Source: Tridacna crocea (lineage: Eukaryota > Mollusca > Bivalvia > Cardiida > Cardiidae). From it: a stretch of DNA of 64,000 nt. The stretch covers positions 34,316,172-34,380,171 of the forward strand of contig OX031063.1 in assembly GCA_943736015.1 (NCBI GenBank), given 5' to 3'. The position numbers were made by a program, and so were the translations under genes. This document shows positions 42,988 to 51,867 of the stretch, one piece after another. The notes below the pieces were generated by a model. That model had not been told where the DNA came from. It worked only from the letters and a program-made list of their open reading frames with translations, and did no database searches. How positions within the stretch are numbered: the stretch's first letter is position 1; every line of letters begins with the position of its first letter.

Positions 42988-43580
42988 CAAGCACCCATGT
43001 AGTAGAGGTTTATGCTCTCATGTATATCGAGTAACAACGAAAACGAAAAATTCAGTGGCTCCCTCTGTCAGTGAAATCTCAACCCTTATCCTGCTAAACA
43101 AAGGCATTTGCAGACAACAAAATAAATGTGACTGAAAAATTGAAATTTGGTTTTGGAAGGGAAGAAAACATTGTGGGAAAAGGAGAAAATGATTTATAGC
43201 AATAGGTATCTAAAGTAATCATCTTAGTTATATCGTATCTTGCAGCAGAAATATTCCCCTGCATTTTTTTATGTACAACTTACGCAAATTTTGTCTGTCA
43301 ATACCTTAGTAAAACGGGTCAATGGTTTACTGGCATTTTCTTGTTTCCACATAATTTTTTTAAAAGTCTTAATCCCATAGTGTAGTAGTTAAAATACAGG
43401 CTTACTAAGTAAATGAAAGCAGTGCAGGGGTAGCTCTTGCAACATTGTTTCCAATGTTATTTCAAGATGTGTCAATGTTTGTCACATTATGTCTTCCACA
43501 GAATATTTTTATCTCATTAATAAAGAATATTTTTATGAAATTGATATAGAATATTTTTATTTCATTGACATATGAACTTC
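42988..43580 (+). other. Transporter 3'UTR / downstream region
   Basis: Begins right after the stop codon. It contains an interrupted hairpin element and three short repeats of AGAATATTTTTAT at 43500-43570. AATAAA-like hexamers exist (for example near 43120 and 43520), but the polyadenylation site cannot be fixed. Confidence 0.5.
43081..43395 (-). mobile_element. Hairpin element interrupted, probably in the 3'UTR
   Basis: The left part CCTTATCCTGCTAAAC...GGAGAAAATG stops near 43192. CTGGCATTTTCTTGTTTCC resumes near 43333. Confidence 0.6.
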
Positions 43581-43584
43581 AAGT

Positions 43585-43745
43585 ATACTGAAGCCTTTAT
43601 CACATACTGCCGAATGTAAAAGATACTGAAGAAGAAGCCTCTGGCAAAAATTGTGAGAAAAGGAGAAAATTGCTGATTACCAGACTTTTTCTCCTTTTCC
43701 AACTAGGTTTTTCTGCCCTTTTAAAGAAATGTGGTAAAGAGTTAA
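43585..43745 (+). mobile_element. Hairpin element with right flank deleted
   Basis: GCCTTTATCACATACTGCC, arms around ATTACCAGACTTTTTC, then directly ATGTGGTAAAGAGTTAA. Shares TTAA 43742-43745. Confidence 0.75.
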
Positions 43746-43967
43746 CCCTTTCCCAGACAACTAATTTTAGACTTATCCAAACTAAAAGCATCCACAGAGG
43801 ACAAACTATGCTCTGATACAAATGAGCACAGGTGTTTGATAGGGTAGAAAACATTGTGGCAATAGGAGAAAATGCTGGTCATCAGCATCATCTCCTATTC
43901 CCACAATGCTTTCAAAAGCCTTCTTTCCCAGGGTCGTGAAAACCAGGGGTCGTTTGTAAAGGGTTAA
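43742..43967 (-). mobile_element. TTAA-hairpin element with a compensated arm change
   Basis: TTTCCC-type left end, right end TTTGTAAAGGGTTAA. T at 43863 and A at 43897 pair where other copies have A and T. Confidence 0.9.
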
Positions 43968-44382
43968 AGGAAGCAAGTTTTTATAAAAGGCTTGATATAT
44001 TTTTTGGAGTATCTTTCCTTTTCTGCCAAATTTCATTGTTTTAGGGTCTTATTTCAAGTATCTGGGGACAATTTCATCTTGGAACATGTAACTTTCATAC
44101 ATATGGGAGCACCTTCAAATATGAATAAAAAGTGTGAATATTGAAATTTACTCCAATTATTGATATCTGAATTTTTTTTCCATTTAATGCTGAATTGTAG
44201 ACAATTGTTTTAGATTGTTGTACATGCTTTAAATCATTTTTACCACTATATATGTTAGTAAATTTTACTGATGATAATTATATTCTTTACAGTTAGAATT
44301 ATATATGTGTATCTGAACCTTGCTCCGTGAAAAGGGGGCACATGTATTGACACATGTTAGCCTGTGTAGTCAGGGTAGGCTG

Positions 44383-44611
44383 TTAACCCTTTACTCCATA
44401 GATACTCATTTCTGCGCATTGCTTGTAGGAGCCTTTGGAAAACATAGTGGCAAAATGTGAAATTGCTCGTGACGAGCAATTTCAACTTTTGCCACAATGT
44501 TTTCTATGCTATCAAAAGGTGTCATATACACATAAGAAACAGCTTCATCCTTGCTGTTATTTAGGGTCAGTTAGAGATACCGTAGAAATGCCTGATGGGG
44601 TAAAGGGTTAA
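44383..44611 (+). mobile_element. TTAA-hairpin element, D type, full length
   Basis: TTAACCCTTTACTCCATAGA to GGGGTAAAGGGTTAA, arm GGCAAAATGTGAAATTGC, centre CTCGTGACGAG. The best complete D copy. Confidence 0.9.
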
Positions 44612-44730
44612 TAGAGACTTTTTGCTATCTTTAATCATCAGTATGTTTGAGGACGATACTACATATCTCTTAATTTAGTGAATGGGTTCAAAATTATGGG
44701 ATGCTTGGTATTATGCATTATGGAGATGCT

Positions 44731-44910
44731 TTAACCCCTACCTCACAGTCACAAGTTTTAATGACCGTAAGGAGAAGGCCTTTTGAAAACATTGGAGGAA
44801 AAGGAGAAAATGCTGGTAACCAGCATTTTCTCCTTTTCTCACAATCCTTTCTACCCTTCACAAAACAAATTTCAAATTTTTAGTCGCTCTTATTTTGTCG
44901 TCTGGATAAG
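44731..44910 (+). mobile_element. TTAA-hairpin element, right end truncated
   Basis: TTAACCCCTACCTCACAG, perfect GGTAACC-centred palindrome, ends at TTTTGTCGTCTGG. Confidence 0.82.
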
Positions 44911-45218
44911 TTCATTGAAACTTTCCGGTCAGTAGTAGAAAAAGCAAATATTGAAATTTCAAAGTTTTTTTTTTTTTTTTGAGGAAATATCTCCTCAAAG
45001 GACAGTGCAGATCCAAGATCAGACTGATAGCATAGATCAAGATTCATCGGGTTTGCACCCGCAGCCTGATGTTGGGTCTTGTCTTTCCCACATTTTACTT
45101 GAAACTTAGAAATAACAGCCATGAAGCTTACACTAGTAATGAATACTCTGTTTTTGTTCTGTCAGTATGACATATCAGTTATCAGTATATAGATCTATAT
45201 ATTGAACTCTATACCACA

Positions 45219-47238
45219 TTAAATCTAGCATTTACCAATTGACAAAATTTTAGTCTGGTCCAAATTTAAAGCACTTGCAGGCCACAAAAAAAAACGTAAT
45301 TCAAGGATTGTTATTTGTTTCCAGCAGGGTAGAAAACATCCTGGGAAAAGGAGAAAATGCTGGTTACCAGCATTTTCTCCTTTTCCCACAATGTTTTCAA
45401 AAGACTTCTGTCTTAGGGTCATAAAAACCAAGGATTTTTTAGCTCACCTTAGCACAAAGTGCTAAAGGTGAGCTATGGTGATCGCCCAATGTCTGGCGTC
45501 CGTCAACAATTTCTTTAAACATCTTCTCCTCCTAAACCACTGGGCCAATCTTCATGAAACTTGGCAGGAATGTTCCTTGGGTGAAGCTCTACCAAAATTG
45601 TTCAAAGAATTTAATTCCACCCATAACTCTGGTTGCCATGGCAACAACGAAAAAAAACCCCGAAATCTTTGAAAATCTTCTTCTCTGAAACTAGAAGGCG
45701 TACAGCTTTGATATTTGGTATGTAGCATCTCCTAATGGACCTCTACCAAGTTTGTTCAAATTATGCCCCTAGGGTCAAAACTGGCCCCGCCCCGGGGGAT
45801 AACACGTTTGAGCATAGGAACAAAGAAGGAAAACTTTAAAAATCTTCTCCTCTGAAACTAGAAGGTGTAGAGCTTTGATATTTGGTATGTAGCATCTCGT
45901 AGTGGATCTCTACCAAGTTTGTTCAAATTATGTCCCTGGGGTCAAAACTGGCCCCACCCGGGGGGGGGTCACAAGTTTGAGCATAGGAACAAAGAAGGAA
46001 AACTTTAAAAATCTTCTCCTCTGAAACTAGAAGGTGTAGAGCTTTGATATTTGGTATGTAGCATCTCGTAGTGGATCTCTACCAAGTTTGTTCAAATTAT
46101 GTCCCTGGGGTCAAAACTGGCCCCACCCCGGAGGTCACAAATTTGAGCATAGGAACAAAGAAGGAAAACTTTAAAATTCTTTTCCTCAGAAACTAGAAAG
46201 CGTAGAGCTTTGATATTTGGTATGTTGCATCTCGTAGTGGATCTCTACCAAGTTTATTCAAATGATGTCCCTGGGGTCAAAACTGGCCCCACCCCGGGGG
46301 TAACTAGTTTGAGCATAGGAACAAAGAAGGAAAACTCTAAAATTCTTCTCCTCTGAAACTAGGTGGCGTAGAGCTTTGATATTTGGTATGTGGCATCTTT
46401 GAGTGTACCTCTACCAAGTTTGTTTAAATCATGCCCGTGGGGTCAAAACTGGCTCCGCCCCGGGGGTCACAAGTTCAAACATAGGAACAAACAAAGAAAA
46501 TTTTAAAATTCTTCTTCTCTTAAACTAGAAGGCATAGAGCTATGATATTTTGCATGTATCAATTCCTACTGGACCTCTGCCAAGTTTGTTCATATTATGC
46601 CCTTGGGGTCAAAACTAGCCCTGCCCCGGGGGGTCACAGGTTGGAACATAGCGACAAAGAAGAAAAACTTTAGAAATCTTCTCTGAAACTTGAGGGTGCA
46701 GAGCTTTGATATTTGGTATGCAGAATCTTCTAGAGGACCTCTACCAAGTTTGGTCATATGATTTCCCTGGCGTCAAAACTGGCCATGCCAGGTCACAGGT
46801 TGGAACATAGGAACAAAGAAGGAAAATTTTAAATTTCTTTTTCTCTTAAATGGGAAGGTGTAGAGCTTTGATATTTGGTATGTAGCATCTTTGAGTGGAC
46901 CTCTACCAAGTTTGTTCCAAGGATGCTGCTTTGGTTAAAACTGATCCAGCCCTGGGGACCACAAGTTCGAACATAGGACAAAGAAGGAAAATTTGAAATT
47001 CTTCTTTGAAACTGGAAGGTGTAGAGCTTTGATATTTGATTGCCCTATGTCCGGCGTCTGTCTTTCTATAAACATCTTCTCCTCCTAACCCACTGGGCCA
47101 ATCTTGATGAAACTTGGCAGGAATGTTCCTTGGGTGAAGCTTTACCAAAGTTGCTCAAAGAATTGAATTTCACTCATAAGCTATAGTCTAAGGTGAGCGT
47201 TCCAGGGCCAATGGCCCTCTTGTTTTGTAAAGGGTTAA
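45219..47238 (-). mobile_element. TTAA-hairpin element split by a pearl/Helentron-like element
   Basis: The left piece 45219-45440 stops in CCAAGGATTTTTT. The missing tip TTTGTAAAGGGTTAA is found at 47224-47238, after the 1.78-kb insertion. Confidence 0.88.
45441..47223 (+). mobile_element. Pearl/Helentron-like non-autonomous element with nine tandem units
   Basis: It starts with the hairpin AGCTCACCTTAGCAC/GTGCTAAAGGTGAGC. Nine units of about 157-169 bp follow (marker GCTTTGATATTTGGTATG near 45715, 45872, 46041, 46207, 46373, 46539, 46703, 46865, 47026). A right flank repeats the left-flank motif ATCTTNATGAAACTTGGCAG, and the end is GGGCCAATGGCCCTCTTG. No coding capacity. The design matches pearl/CvE elements of bivalves, since linked to Helentrons. 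It is inserted in a T run. Class assignment is inferred. Confidence 0.82.
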
Positions 47239-47335
47239 TAATCCTGAAGAAATAGCCCTTGGAAACCTTATGTAAAAGGGAGAGTATGCTGGTTTTTGGC
47301 ATTTTCTCCTTTTTCCTAAAAGCTTTTGTGTACAT
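47235..47335 (+). mobile_element. Hairpin-element fragment
   Basis: AATCCTGAAGAAATAGCCC, AAAAGGGAGAGTATGCTGG, GGCATTTTCTCCTTTTTCC. Confidence 0.58.
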
Positions 47336-47356
47336 CCACATACAATTGCCATCATT

Positions 47357-47582
47357 TTAACTCTTTACCAGACAACAAAATGTTAGACTTGTCCATATCG
47401 AAAGAATTTTCAGACAACAAATAAAGTGTTCTATTTTATGAATTTTTATCTGAAAGGATAGGAAACCTTGTGGAAAAACAAGAAAATGCTGGTTACCAGC
47501 ATTTTCTCCTTTTCCCACAAGGTTTTTAAAAGCTTTTCTTGGTAGGGCTATGAGAATTAGGGCTTGTTTGGTAAAGAGTAAA
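47357..47582 (-). mobile_element. TTAA-hairpin element
   Basis: TTAACTCTTTACCAGACAAC to GTTTGGTAAAGAGTAA, centre GGTTACC. Confidence 0.87.
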
Positions 47583-47639
47583 GTAAATGTTCATTACATT
47601 TTTCATCAGCAAATGTGTTCAATTTGGACCAGTTTAATT

Positions 47640-47848
47640 TTGAATGGTGTTTTGTGCCACTTTCAAAATTATTTCAGTGATATCATGGCGACATTTCACA
47701 TATTCATGCTTCCTGGGTTTCACCAGTACTAGGCTAGGCTCTAAAGTGTCTTGCCCAAGGAAAAAACCCAGTGGAACTAGTGAGGCTCGAACTCGGGACC
47801 TCAAGGTAATGAGTCCTACACTTTACCAATGAGCCACACGAAACGCCT
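47640..47848 (-). repeat. tRNA-derived SINE
   Basis: Minus strand A-box-like TGGCTCATTGGTAAAG and B-box-like GAGTTCGAGCC, then a body containing CTTGGGCAAGACAC. Same head as 27139-27355. Confidence 0.65.
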
Positions 47849-47885
47849 GGACAACTTTAAAATTGCATCATTTGGTGAAGAGTTT

Positions 47886-48407
47886 GAAATAATGTGCATT
47901 AGTCAGTAGTTCTGTAGGATAGTCAGCAGATGGGGGAAATTCTTTTTTATACTTAGTGGTGCTTATTGCTTCTTTTTGAACATGAAGTGGGAAAGAAATA
48001 GTCTTACTTTTTTATTTTTTTTTTTGTCAATGCTTAGTTGATTACCTTTTTTTTTTTTTTATTTAGGTCTGACTGATAACTATAAATAGGGAAATTAGAA
48101 AGATGTTTATAATGAAATATTATTATCTTTAGAAATTATTTATTTTCATGATAAGTTTGATGTAGTGTAGACTTTGACCAGTTAAAAAAATATTTTTACA
48201 TTTTGTGTTCTTCAACTATTGGGAACAATGCTATATATTTAAAGTAAAAGTGGTGAAAAGCTTGAACATTTAATCTGTTCCTTTTTTTTTTATCTGTGTA
48301 TCTCTCTTTTCTTTTGATCTACTTTTTACAAGGTCAGCATGTGGAGGTGAGGTTGTATGTCCATGAGCAGTACATGTGCTAATGTCAAATCATCCCATAT
48401 GTTTAGC
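47886..48407. other. Intergenic stretch, nothing recognised
   Basis: AT-rich with long T runs. No gene seen. Confidence 0.35.
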
Positions 48408-48634
48408 TTAACCCTGAACTCCATAGATACTCATTTCTACGCATTGTTTGTAGGAGCCTATGGAAAACATTGTGGCAAAAGGTGAAATTGCTCGTGACGA
48501 GCAATTTCACCTTTGGCTACAAGGTTTTCTATGCTATCAAAAGGTGTCATATATACGTAAGAAACCGCTTCATCCTTGCTGTTATTTTGGATCATTTAGA
48601 GATACCATAGAAATGCCTATGGGGAAAATGGTTT
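48408..48634 (+). mobile_element. TTAA-hairpin element, D type
   Basis: TTAACCCTGAACTCCATAGA, arm GGCAAAAGGTGAAATTGC, centre CTCGTGACGAG, right flank with AAACCGCTTCATCCTTGC. Confidence 0.88.
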
Positions 48635-48828
48635 ATATGAGCTTGAGAAAGAAAGCAGTTGAAAAATTGCAGGGGAAAGCAGAAATGGAAAGGTTATTTG
48701 CAAATTTATGCTTTCTCCCACAATATTTTCTACCCTTTCAAACACAAATTGTTTGACCCACATTTGATTGCCTCTGCAAATTCTTGCAATATGAATTAAT
48801 CTGAGGTTTTGCTATTCAATAGGGTTAA
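48633..48828 (+). mobile_element. Hairpin element, degenerate
   Basis: AGAAAGAAAGCAGTTGAAAA, TCTCCCACAATATTTTCTAC, end CAATAGGGTTAA. Confidence 0.58.
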
Positions 48829-48900
48829 ATGACTCTTCCTCAGAAATCAACCTTTAAATACATAATATGCCTTCACAGGACAGAGAGAAACAAAGTCTCC

Positions 48901-49101
48901 TTAACTCTTTACCACACAATCGCAACTTTTAATGACCCCGAGATAGAATCCCATAGAAAACATTCTGTGAAAAAAGAGAAAATGCTAGCAACCAGTATTT
49001 TATCCATTTTCCACAATATTTTCTACAATATCACAGTCAGAAATCATCGTATTAACATGATTTAATTTGTTGTCTGTAGATGCTTTGAATTTGGTGCAGT
49101 C
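48901..49101 (+). mobile_element. TTAA-hairpin element, right end truncated
   Basis: TTAACTCTTTACCACACAAT, centre GCTAGCAACCAGT, right flank to GAATTTGGTGCAG. A minus-oriented left-end fragment follows at 49102-49195. Confidence 0.75.
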
Positions 49102-49195
49102 TTTACCAGACATGATTTTATTCATATCAAAGTAAAGTACTTGCAGGTGACAAATTTGATGTAATTTAATTTAGTGAATTTGCCTTTGATGGAAT

Positions 49196-49439
49196 GGGAA
49201 AAAAGCTAGTTTTGTATCCTATAACTCTTCAACTGAAGGCGGAAACAGTGGTTCTTGAGTGCTAGTCACTTAGTTAAACAGCGTATGCCATTCAACCAGA
49301 TGGATTTTTGACGTACTTTATCCTATATTTCTTGTACTTTATATAACATTGTGATTTTGTTATGTGGATGGGGTAAGCCATTGGAATTACTGAAAACAAT
49401 TGTACTGGAGTTTGAAGCATAAAATAAATGGAATATGTT
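49196..49439. other. Intergenic stretch, nothing recognised
   Basis: No gene or recurring repeat seen. Confidence 0.35.
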
Positions 49440-49580
49440 TTTTTTTTTGAGAAAGATTCAAATTTATTTCATCTTGTAAACACCATTGGAAATACTTTCA
49501 GAAGGGGCTGCACGACTTGTAAAATATTACTGGTGATGTTTAGATGAAATAAATTTTGATCTTTCATCGAAAAAAAAAAA
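49440..49580 (+). mobile_element. Fold-back element, copy 3 (stem only)
   Basis: GATTCAAATTTATTTCATC and GATGAAATAAATTTTGATC arms, as at 8064 and 36708 but without the tail. Confidence 0.6.
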
Positions 49581-50202
49581 TGTATCCTCTTAAAAAGTTT
49601 CTGTGTACTAGGTCAAAGATATATTAACACAATACATGATAAAAATAACATCCAGGCAAAAAAATGTGTGAAAAATACTTTCAAATGACTGATGCTTGTG
49701 CCTGTCAGGTATCGGGAACATCTTTTATATTGGGATAAATGGGGCAAGGTTTGGAAAAAAAAAGGACCTGGACAACCTTTTTCTTTTCTTTTTATTGAAA
49801 ATTTCCTATCCATATAGATCTACAGTAGATAGAATTCAATTTGGATTCTATAAATAAAACCATTTCAAAATATATACAATTTATGACATGATACATGAAG
49901 TAAAACAAAAGGAACAAACCATTAATTTCCAGCAAAGAAACTCGTATATTTTTTTTTTTTCAATTAAAAATACATGCATGTACATCCATCTTGTTATTTA
50001 AACCATTGATGTACAAATAAATGTTCACATTTTTCGTTTTCCTAATAGGACCCGAAACTTTTTTGCAAAAACAAGACTAGCCTGTGCCGAGTAATTTCTC
50101 CTTTATGCATAATGTTGTTCAACAATTGTTTCAACGATTATGTAGAAGAACACTTTTGAAAACCTTTTGGTCACTAGCACTTTCTCTTTAACTTGTTGGT
50201 GT
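49581..50202. other. Intergenic stretch, nothing firm
   Basis: No gene. TTTTTATT at 49788-49795 would read AATAAAAA on the minus strand, but this is weak evidence for a TBC1D19 polyadenylation signal. Confidence 0.3.
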
Positions 50203-50400
50203 TAAACAACAAAGTTTTGGATTTGTCCAAATGGAAAGCGATTGCAGACGACAATATAAACATAACTCAAATTGAAACATGACTTTAGAACAGAAGAAAA
50301 TATTGCGGAAAAAGGAGAAAATGCTGGTTACCAGCGTTTCCTCCTTTTCCAACAATGTTTTCAGAAGGCCTCTTCCTTTGGTTGTATAGACCAGGGGAAA
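50203..50400 (-). mobile_element. Hairpin element, ends eroded
   Basis: AAACAACAAAGTTTTGGA, GGAAAGCGATTGCAGACGAC, centre GGTTACCAGC, right part to GACCAGGGGAAAT. Confidence 0.72.
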
Positions 50401-50482
50401 TTTGAGCCACACTACAAATGTTTTCAACATGCAAATGTGTAGTTTGGTTTAGGTTAATAAATGATACTTACTGTTGGTTCAT

Positions 50483-50672
50483 AAACCTACTATTAATCAA
50501 CAAAATTTTGAACTTTTCCTATATTCAAAGCATTTGAAGATGGTAAAGCAAATTTGACTCAAATGAGATTTGTATAGGAAAAGGTAGAAAACATTTATTT
50601 TCATTCTCTTATGTTTTCAACACCTTGTTTCTCAGGGTCATTAAAATCCGGGTTATGTCATAAGGGGTCAAA
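50483..50672 (-). mobile_element. Hairpin element, core lost
   Basis: ATCAACAAAATTTTGAAC, TCAAAGCATTTGAAGATGG, GTAGAAAACATTTATTTTC, TTTCTCAGGGTCATTAAAA. Confidence 0.6.
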
Positions 50673-50701
50673 TTATACAGTGTTATCTAAAGTTAGAAAT
50701 A

Positions 50702-51331
50702 GATACAACTTGTAAAATTTATTCACTCACTGTCCTGATACTGGTGTATGATACAACTGGTAAATTTGTTCTCTCACTGTCCTGATACTGGTGTATGATA
50801 CAACTAGTAAATTTGTTCACTCTGGCTGTCCTGATACTGGTGTATGATACAACTAGTAAATTTGTTCACTCACTATCCTGATACTGGTGTATGATACAAC
50901 TAGTAAATTTGTTTACTCTGGCTGTCCTGATACTGGTGTAAGGTACAACTAGTAAATTTGTTCACTCACTATCCTGATACTGGTGTATGATACAACCAGC
51001 AAATTTGTTCACTCTGGCTGTCCTGATACTGATGTATGATACAACTAGCAAATTTGTTCACTCACTATCCTGATACTGGTATGTGTATATGATACAACCG
51101 GCAAATTTGTTCACTCTGGCTGTCTTGATACTGGTGTATGATACAACTAGTAAATTTGTTCCCTCACTATCCTGATACTGGTATATGATACAACCCGCAA
51201 ATTTGTTCCCTCTGGCTGTCTTGATACTGGTATATGATTCAGCTGGTAAATTTGTTCACTCGCTGTCCTGATACTAGTTTGTGATACAAGTTATATATTT
51301 GTTCATTTCAGCTGTTCTGCTATCTGTGTAT
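50702..51331. repeat. Minisatellite of 13 units, alternating 47 and 49 bp
   Basis: Each unit is GATACAACTAGTAAATTTG then TTCACTC, then either ACTATCC or TGGCTGTCC, then TGATACTGGTGTAT. The two versions alternate through most of the array, making a roughly 96-bp dimeric period. The edge units are more diverged. Confidence 0.93.
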
Positions 51332-51371
51332 TGTCCCTGACAAATAGGTTGCTGCTTTTACAAAGAGTTAT

Positions 51372-51474
51372 CTCTTGCCACATAATCCTTATTTTAAAGG
51401 ACCCTGAGAAAGAAGCCTGGTAACCAGCATTTTTTCCTTTTCCTGCCATGTTTTTCTACCCTTTCCAAAAAAAT
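51372..51474 (+). mobile_element. Hairpin element, left arm and right flank deleted
   Basis: TTGCCACATAATCCTTATT, GAGAAAGAAGCCTGGTAACC, GCATTTTTTCCTTTTCC, then TTAA of the next copy. Confidence 0.65.
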
Positions 51475-51700
51475 TAAATCCTTTCCTAAACAAGCCCTGG
51501 TTTTTACGTGTCTGCAATAAAAGTCTTGAAAACACTGTGGGAAAAGGAGAAATTGCTCGTAATGAGCAATTTTTCCTTTTCCCACAGTGTTTTCTACCCA
51601 TTTTGAGAACTTTCTGCCATTTTCTCCAAATCAAACATTGTTGTCTGCAAACTGTTTCGGTTTGGAAGGGTCCAAAATTTGTCGTTTTGGAAAGGGTTAG
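51474..51700 (+). mobile_element. TTAA-hairpin element, C type, in TBC1D19 3'UTR
   Basis: TTAAATCCTTTCCTAAACAAG, arms with the CACTGTGGG and CCCACAGTG pair, centre GCTCGTAATGAGC, end GGAAAGGGTTAG. Lies 28 bp downstream of the TBC1D19 stop codon. Confidence 0.9.
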
Positions 51701-51727
51701 ACAGCCAATTTAGTGTAGAAAGGACAT

Positions 51728-51867
51728 TCATTTGGAGAAAAGCATCAGCTGTATCAGTGAAATCACTTGTAAAGTTGTCAGATCTGCCAGTACTGCTTCT
51801 GCTGCATTGTAGGAAATAACTTTCATTAAATTGGTTTTCCTGAAGGAAAAAATTGCTACTGCTAAAA
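51728..51867 (-). CDS. TBC1D19: TBC1D19 terminal exon (stop codon)
   Basis: Acceptor CTTTTTCAG|TTTTAG. It encodes VLAVAIFSFRKTNLMKVISY and NAAEAVLADLTTLQVISLIQ, then LMLFSK and TGA. A C-type hairpin element begins 28 bp downstream, in the presumed 3'UTR. Confidence 0.93.

Noticed and set aside
41753..42202. 149-codon open frame, the longest in the window
   Set aside because: It runs through two hairpin elements, one of them split by a nested copy. There is no domain and the transporter reads through exons on either side.
45475..45672. 65-codon open frame at the start of the pearl-like element
   Set aside because: It lies wholly in the non-coding left flank of a tandem-repeat element and has no domain.
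50702..51331. CRISPR-like array
   Set aside because: Units are contiguous tandem repeats without unique spacers, in a eukaryotic intergenic region. It is a minisatellite.
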